Under the pieces are notes generated by a model. That model was given only the letters and a program-made list of their open reading frames with translations. It did no database searches and had not been told where the DNA came from. A DNA stretch of 9,774 bases, from assembly GCA_964410675.1 (NCBI GenBank), contig CAYPIB010000096.1:1-9774 (forward strand), read 5' to 3'. Positions 6,293 through 9,774 of this stretch are shown piece after piece (position 1 is the stretch's first letter; each line of letters starts with the position of its first letter). The position numbers and the translations under genes are program-made. The stretch comes from RGIG3040 sp964410675. Lineage in GTDB: Bacteria > Bacillota > Clostridia > Lachnospirales > Lachnospiraceae.

Positions 6293-7920
6293 TGGAGCAG
6301 GCAGTATTTAAGAAGAATGATGTTTTGACAGTTACAATCGAAGATTTGGGCGCTGAGGGCGAGGGCATCGGTAAAATCGATGGGTATCCTATTTTTATTA
6401 AAGATGCGATTATCGGAGATGTTGTTTCGGTCAAGATTATGAAGGCAAAAAAGAATTATGCGTTTGGAAAGCTAGAGAAGGTGCTTACACCTTCTTCTTT
6501 TCGTGTAGAGCCTAAATGTGCATTCCACAAGCAGTGCGGCGGATGTCAGATTCAGGCAATGGATTATGAAAAGCAGCTGGAATGGAAGCAGAATAAAATT
6601 TACAATAATCTTATGCGGATCGGTGGCTTTTCCGAGGAGCTTTTAGAGCAGGTGACTGAGCCGATTGTAGGCATGGAGAATCCTTACCATTATCGCAATA
6701 AGGCGCAATATCCCATTGGAACGGATAAAGAAGGGAATCTGATTGCTGGTTTTTATGCGGGGCGTACGCATTCTATTGTTGCAAATACAAGGTGCTTTTT
6801 AGGACCGTCTGAAAATGAGGCAATTCTAGAATATGTTTTATCCTTTATGAAAAAGAATAAGATTTCTGCTTATAATGAAGCCGATGGAACGGGGCTGGTT
6901 AGGCATGTATTAATTCGCTCCGGCTTTTGTACCGGAGAGATTATGGTCTGCCTTGTGATAAATGGAAAGAGCCTGCCAGGGGCAGAGGAGTTTGTGGAAG
7001 AATTGCTTTTAATTGATTTGACGGGGTATAAAGTGGATGGAGTGTCTGGGGGGAACTTGGCGGCGTATACGGAGGAATTGCCGGGGTTGAACTTGGAGGA
7101 ACATGCGGGGAAATTGCCGGAGCATGCGGAGGAGTTACCGGGGAAGAACTTAGAGGAGTGTGCGGGGGATTTTCCGGAGATGAACTTGGCGGAGCATATG
7201 GAAGGGATACGGAAGGGGCAGCAGGAAGGCAAGATAACGAAGAAAATTAAAAGTATTTGTCTGAGTATCAATACGGAAAATACAAATGTGATTATGGGGC
7301 AAAGGATCAAGTCGCTGTATGGAGATTCTTATATTACTGATCATATCGGCGGGGTTAAGTTTCAAATTTCGCCTTTGTCGTTTTATCAGGTTAATACGGT
7401 ACAGACAGAAAAGTTATATGGTTTGGCTCTTGAGTATGCTGGCTTAACCGGAAATGAGACTGTATGGGATTTGTATTGCGGTATTGGTACTATTTCACTC
7501 TTTCTTGCTCAAAAAGCAAAGCAGGTATATGGTGTGGAAATTGTGCCTCAGGCAATTGAGGATGCAAAGCAAAATGCCAAGTTAAACGGCATGGAGAATG
7601 CGGAGTTTATCGTTGGAAAGGCAGAGGAGGTTCTGCCGGAATATTATGCCGAATATGAAAGAGGGCATTCAGGTGAAAAGGTATGTGCAGATGTAATTGT
7701 TGTTGATCCGCCACGAAAGGGATGCGATGCGGCTTGCCTGGAAACGATGGTTAAGATGGAACCGAAACGGATTGTGTATGTGAGCTGTGACAGCGCGACG
7801 CTTGCACGGGATTTGAAATATCTGGCGGGGAATGGGTATGAACTGGTGAGAGTTAGAGGGGTGGATCAGTTTGGGCATACGGGGCACGTTGAGACGGTTT
7901 GCTTGCTATCACGTAGGTAG
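6292..7920 (+). CDS. rlmD: 23S rRNA (uracil-5-)-methyltransferase, RlmD/RumA type, with repeat insertion
   Basis: This is an S-adenosylmethionine-dependent enzyme making 5-methyluridine in RNA (TrmA/RumA family; in Gram-positives the 23S rRNA is the usual target, and some members modify two sites). A TRAM domain (about 5-65) leads to iron-sulfur ligands C76, C82, C85 (QCGGCQ) and C168. The catalytic domain has FYQVN (364-368), SAM motif DLYCGIGTISLF (393-404), GVEIVPQAIEDAK (414-426), DPPRKG (472-477) and catalytic C499 in YVSCDSATLARDL. The unusual part is residues about 250-310. Between the conserved LPGAEEFVEELL and IKSICLSINTENTNVI lies a run of imperfect 12-residue repeats beginning NLxEx (N255, N267, N286, N298). 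This probably accounts for the length of 542 aa, longer than the roughly 430-480 common in the family. The frame stays open and all catalytic motifs remain, so it is probably functional. Exact target (U1939, U747 or both) cannot be told from sequence. Confidence 0.93.
   Translation: MEQAVFKKNDVLTVTIEDLGAEGEGIGKIDGYPIFIKDAIIGDVVSVKIMKAKKNYAFGKLEKVLTPSSFRVEPKCAFHKQCGGCQIQAMDYEKQLEWKQNKIYNNLMRIGGFSEELLEQVTEPIVGMENPYHYRNKAQYPIGTDKEGNLIAGFYAGRTHSIVANTRCFLGPSENEAILEYVLSFMKKNKISAYNEADGTGLVRHVLIRSGFCTGEIMVCLVINGKSLPGAEEFVEELLLIDLTGYKVDGVSGGNLAAYTEELPGLNLEEHAGKLPEHAEELPGKNLEECAGDFPEMNLAEHMEGIRKGQQEGKITKKIKSICLSINTENTNVIMGQRIKSLYGDSYITDHIGGVKFQISPLSFYQVNTVQTEKLYGLALEYAGLTGNETVWDLYCGIGTISLFLAQKAKQVYGVEIVPQAIEDAKQNAKLNGMENAEFIVGKAEEVLPEYYAEYERGHSGEKVCADVIVVDPPRKGCDAACLETMVKMEPKRIVYVSCDSATLARDLKYLAGNGYELVRVRGVDQFGHTGHVETVCLLSRR
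7054..7206 (+). repeat. In-frame minisatellite-like repeat inside rlmD (36-nt units)
   Basis: Imperfect units start with AACTTGG or AACTTAG at 7054, 7090, 7147 and 7183. The steps are 36, 57 and 36 nt. The 57-nt step equals 36 plus a 21-nt internal duplication (CATGCGG at 7102 and again at 7123). All steps are multiples of three, so the frame survives unit gain or loss. The stretch is far richer in G on the coding strand than the flanking parts of the gene, as expected for a slipped-strand or acquired low-complexity insertion. Confidence 0.75.
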
Positions 7921-8003
7921 CGGTTTTGTCGGATTTACAGCATTATATGAAAAATATGTACCTGTGTTTTTAGCAGGAAAATATGTATATAGAACCTGAT
8001 TTT

Positions 8004-8098
8004 TAAGAGGGGGGTAAATTATTCGTGTATGACTAGAGCACGTGCGCCGGAATAGTATCGGCAGCGTGGTAGTCCGCGAATGGTTTACCCCCCTCTTA
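8004..8098 (+). terminator. 95-nt nested hairpin after rlmD, probable terminator or structured element
   Basis: The outer arms TAAGAGGGGGGTAAA (8004-8018) and its exact complement (8084-8098) form a perfect 15-bp stem. It extends inward through two G-U pairs and ATTCG/CGAAT to position 8027/8075, 24 pairs in all. Inside, GACTA/TAGTC (8031-8035/8070-8074), CACG/CGTG (8039-8042/8065-8068) and GCCG/CGGC (8046-8049/8059-8062) stack toward a loop near 8050-8058. The 3' side is followed by TTTTATATT, so on the plus strand it could end the rlmD operon transcript. The minus-strand side is A-rich after the stem, arguing against a two-way terminator. It is much larger than an ordinary terminator; a palindromic mobile element or small structured RNA is possible. 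Confidence 0.6.
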
Positions 8099-8105
8099 TT
8101 TTATA

Positions 8106-8134
8106 TTGATTTTCGGCGCCTTAACGCTTATAAT
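8106..8134 (+). promoter_or_regulatory. Sigma-A-type promoter of the HTH-helicase genes
   Basis: TTGATT (8106-8111) and a perfect TATAAT (8129-8134) are 17 bp apart. Transcription would start near 8141, giving a leader of about 43 nt before the HTH protein. The spacer contains the palindrome GGCGCC (8115-8120). The -35 box begins 8 bp after the large hairpin, so the module has its own promoter behind a likely terminator. Confidence 0.7.
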
Positions 8135-8171
8135 ATATGGTAGAGGAAAAAGTCGTATTTTATAACTTTAT

Positions 8172-8177
8172 GAGGTG
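8172..8177 (+). promoter_or_regulatory. Ribosome binding site that sets the HTH protein start
   Basis: GAGGTG lies 6 nt before ATG at 8184. The in-frame GTG at 8175 is part of this Shine-Dalgarno sequence and so is an unlikely start codon. Confidence 0.75.
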
Positions 8178-8183
8178 AAAAAT

Positions 8184-8369
8184 ATGGAATTTATGACTAT
8201 CAAGGAAGCAGCAGAAAAATGGGACCTGTCAGTTAGAAGGGTACAGACCATCTGCAATGAAGGAATGATAGAAGGGACTACGAAATTTGGTAATACATGG
8301 GCCATTCCAAAGGATGCTGTAAAACCAGCAGATAAAAGAATTAAATCCGGAAAGTATATCAAGTCCTAA
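8184..8369 (+). CDS. Small helix-turn-helix protein, excisionase/MerR-like
   Basis: This is a 61-aa protein made almost entirely of one winged-helix DNA-binding domain of the HTH_17/excisionase kind. TIKEAAEKWDLSVRRVQTIC (residues 5-24) is the helix-turn-helix. EGMIEGTTKFGNTWAIPKDA (26-45) forms the turn and wing, with the typical K-x-G-x-x-W-x-I-P pattern. A basic tail, KRIKSGKYIK, follows. There is no effector or catalytic domain. Proteins of this kind are common in Firmicute accessory regions, next to mobile or restriction-type genes, where they act as local regulators or recombination factors; its role here is inferred to be control of the downstream helicase gene. It has its own promoter and good ribosome binding site. 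Confidence 0.82.
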   Translation: MEFMTIKEAAEKWDLSVRRVQTICNEGMIEGTTKFGNTWAIPKDAVKPADKRIKSGKYIKS

Positions 8370-8377
8370 CTATGGGA

Positions 8378-8406
8378 CACCTAATATGGTAAGATTAAGT
8401 TAGGTG
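8378..8406. repeat. 7-bp inverted repeat just after the HTH gene
   Basis: CACCTAA (8378-8384) and TTAGGTG (8400-8406) flank a 15-nt spacer. The pair starts 9 bp after the HTH stop and runs straight into an 11-bp tandem repeat. It could be an operator for a dimeric regulator or a weak RNA hairpin between the two genes. No T-run follows, so it is not a good terminator. Confidence 0.5.
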
Positions 8407-8428
8407 AAATCAATAGGAAATCAATAGG
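8407..8428 (+). repeat. Perfect 11-bp tandem direct repeat between HTH and helicase genes
   Basis: AAATCAATAGG occurs twice with no spacer (8407-8417 and 8418-8428). One unit is about one helical turn, so both copies would present the same face to a protein. This fits paired binding sites, perhaps for the HTH protein, but a simple slippage duplication is equally possible. Confidence 0.7.
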
Positions 8429-8474
8429 CACTAAATGCAAATATTCTAAGTATAACTAGGATTGGAGGGAGGAA

Positions 8475-9774
8475 ATGTTTGACTTTGGAAATTCCAACGA
8501 GGGCCAAAGATGCGCTATTTCTACTACAGATGGACCTGTTCTTATAACTGCGGGCCCTGGTACTGGAAAAACTTATACTTTGGTTCAAAGGGCAATCTAT
8601 TTAATTGAAGAAAAAGGCGTTAGTCCTGAGGAAATATTTATAGCAACATTTACTGAAAAAGCTGCTAAAGAATTGATTACTCGTATTACGAATGAACTTG
8701 CAAACAGAAATATATCATTAAACGTTAATGATATGTATGTTGGTACGTTCCATTCTATTTGTCTTCGAATTATCAAGGACCACCTGGAATATACGCGCTT
8801 AAAGAAAAATTATAGATTGTTGGACACTTTTGACCAGCAGTATATGGTCTTTAGAGAAATTCATAGATTTAGAAATATCCCGAATATAGATGTTGTCATG
8901 CCTAAGGGGGGAGCGTGGAAGTGGGCTCAAGCCATTTGTGAGCTATCTAATAATTTGACAGAAGAACTTGTTGATATTGAATCCATGAAAGCAGATTCAG
9001 ATATTGAGATTTCCTCACTTGCAAAAATAGTAAATGAATATCAAATGATGCTTGCAGAGGAAAATTTAATTGATTTTTCAGCAATACAGACGGAATGCTT
9101 TAGATTACTAATTGAGAATACTAACGTTCTAGAAGAACTTCGAAGTAATATCAAGTATATTATGGTTGATGAATATCAAGATACTAATTATATTCAGGAA
9201 CAAATAGTTTTTCTACTTGGCCTACATGAAAACATTTGTGTTGTTGGGGACGATGACCAAGGCTTGTATCGTTTCAGAGGTGCTACAATTAGAAATATTT
9301 TGGAGTTCCCTTCAAAATTTGAAAAGGGAAAGTGCAAGATTATTCCATTGGTCATAAACTATCGCTCGGATAGTGATATTGTTGATTTTTATAATAAGTG
9401 GATGGTTACTACAGCAGGAAGCAATTTTAAATTTGCCTGGAATAAATATAGATATTCTAAAAAAATAGAACCACATGAAAAAAGTAAAATTAATAGCCCT
9501 TGTGTAGTTAGATTATCGAGCAAAGATGATGTGGATGAGTGGCATGAGAAAATTTTAAATTTTATTAATCAGTTAAAGGATTCTGATAAGATTACAGACT
9601 ATAATCAGCTTGCATTTTTATTTAATTCCGTAAAACATGAGCGAGTGACTTCACTTGCAAATTTTTTGGAAGCGAATCAAATACATGTTTATTCTCCTCG
9701 CTCGGATATGTTTTTTAGACGCGAAGAGATTATGCAGGTACTTGGATGTATGATGCTTATGTTCCCTTATTATG
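8475..9774 (+). CDS. UvrD/PcrA-like superfamily 1 DNA helicase, N-terminal part (cut by right edge)
   Basis: This is an ATP-dependent 3'-5' type DNA helicase of the UvrD/Rep/PcrA group; 433 codons are open to the edge. Visible motifs: a Q-motif-like NEGQ (8-11), Walker A AGPGTGKT (26-33), motif Ia FIATFTEKAAKEL (55-67), motif Ib VGTFHSICLRI (89-99), motif II VDEYQDTN (231-238), motif III VVGDDDQGLYRFRGA (256-270) and motif IV INYRSDSDIV (294-303). Motifs V and VI and any C-terminal nuclease lie beyond the window. The start ATG follows GGAGGGAGG with good spacing. FTEKAA instead of FTNKAA and the lack of a close match to housekeeping PcrA suggest an accessory helicase, as found in phage-defence and mobile regions. 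It is probably cotranscribed with the small HTH gene 105 bp upstream. A specific system (for example Gabija-type GajB) cannot be claimed without the downstream genes. Confidence 0.9.
   Translation, partial: MFDFGNSNEGQRCAISTTDGPVLITAGPGTGKTYTLVQRAIYLIEEKGVSPEEIFIATFTEKAAKELITRITNELANRNISLNVNDMYVGTFHSICLRIIKDHLEYTRLKKNYRLLDTFDQQYMVFREIHRFRNIPNIDVVMPKGGAWKWAQAICELSNNLTEELVDIESMKADSDIEISSLAKIVNEYQMMLAEENLIDFSAIQTECFRLLIENTNVLEELRSNIKYIMVDEYQDTNYIQEQIVFLLGLHENICVVGDDDQGLYRFRGATIRNILEFPSKFEKGKCKIIPLVINYRSDSDIVDFYNKWMVTTAGSNFKFAWNKYRYSKKIEPHEKSKINSPCVVRLSSKDDVDEWHEKILNFINQLKDSDKITDYNQLAFLFNSVKHERVTSLANFLEANQIHVYSPRSDMFFRREEIMQVLGCMMLMFPYY

Noticed and set aside
6870..7310. Open frame of 146 codons on the minus strand opposite the rlmD repeat
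   Set aside because: It mirrors the low-complexity G-rich repeat, has a Pro/Ser/Cys-rich composition with no recognisable domain, and lies fully within a well-supported gene.
7961..7977. CCTG/CAGG mini-hairpin considered as the rlmD terminator
   Set aside because: The stem has only about 4 bp and is followed by AAAATATG rather than a T-run; the large hairpin downstream is the better candidate.
7951..7987. Direct repeat AAAATATGTA (7951-7960 and 7978-7987) after rlmD, considered as an attachment site or CRISPR-like unit
   Set aside because: There are only two short AT-rich copies with one spacer, no integrase and no cas gene in view; chance is likely.
8168..8362. Minus-strand 64-codon frame opposite the HTH gene
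   Set aside because: It is the shadow of a recognisable HTH protein that has its own promoter and ribosome binding site; nothing supports expression of the opposite strand.
8451..8456. TATAAC as a -10 box for a separate helicase promoter
   Set aside because: No acceptable -35 sequence is found 16-18 bp upstream, so read-through from the HTH promoter is more likely.

Overview
The window looks like a chromosomal segment from a low-to-moderate GC Gram-positive anaerobe, most likely a Clostridia/Lachnospiraceae-type Firmicute. The reasons are strong AGGAGG-type ribosome binding sites, sigma-A-like promoters, and a MutS2, a YhaM-type nuclease, an RlmD-type rRNA methyltransferase and an OmpR/PhoB two-component pair of Gram-positive character. 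The taxonomic placement is inferred from protein character, not from a database search.

Layout. Left block, minus strand (1-3802): mutS2, an OmpR/PhoB-family response regulator, and the N-terminal part of its sensor histidine kinase, which runs off the left edge. They are spaced 15 and 6 bp apart and read as one operon. A divergent promoter region (about 3803-3959) separates this block from a plus-strand operon (3960-7920). That operon holds a membrane-anchored HtrA/DegP-like protein with a PDZ domain, a YhaM-family 3'-5' exoribonuclease, and an RlmD/RumA-type 23S rRNA m5U methyltransferase whose start overlaps the yhaM-type stop by 1 nt (TAATG). These are housekeeping functions in RNA decay, ribosome modification, ribosome or DNA quality control, and envelope sensing.

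At about 7921-8183 the content changes. A 95-nt nested hairpin with a perfect 15-bp outer stem follows rlmD. A near-consensus promoter then drives a 61-aa excisionase/MerR-like helix-turn-helix protein and, after a spacer carrying an inverted repeat and a perfect 11-bp tandem repeat, a UvrD/PcrA-like superfamily 1 helicase that is open at the right edge. This right-hand part looks like the edge of an accessory module, possibly defence-related, but too little is visible to name a system.

Main points of interest: the HtrA-like protein keeps the Ser of its active-site loop but appears to have lost the catalytic His and Asp (likely pseudoprotease); the RlmD-type protein carries an in-frame 36-nt-period repeat insertion of about 50 residues; the 95-nt hairpin marks the core/accessory junction; the HTH-helicase pair has a repeat-containing spacer; and the Smr domain of MutS2 has an altered LDLRG-type motif.
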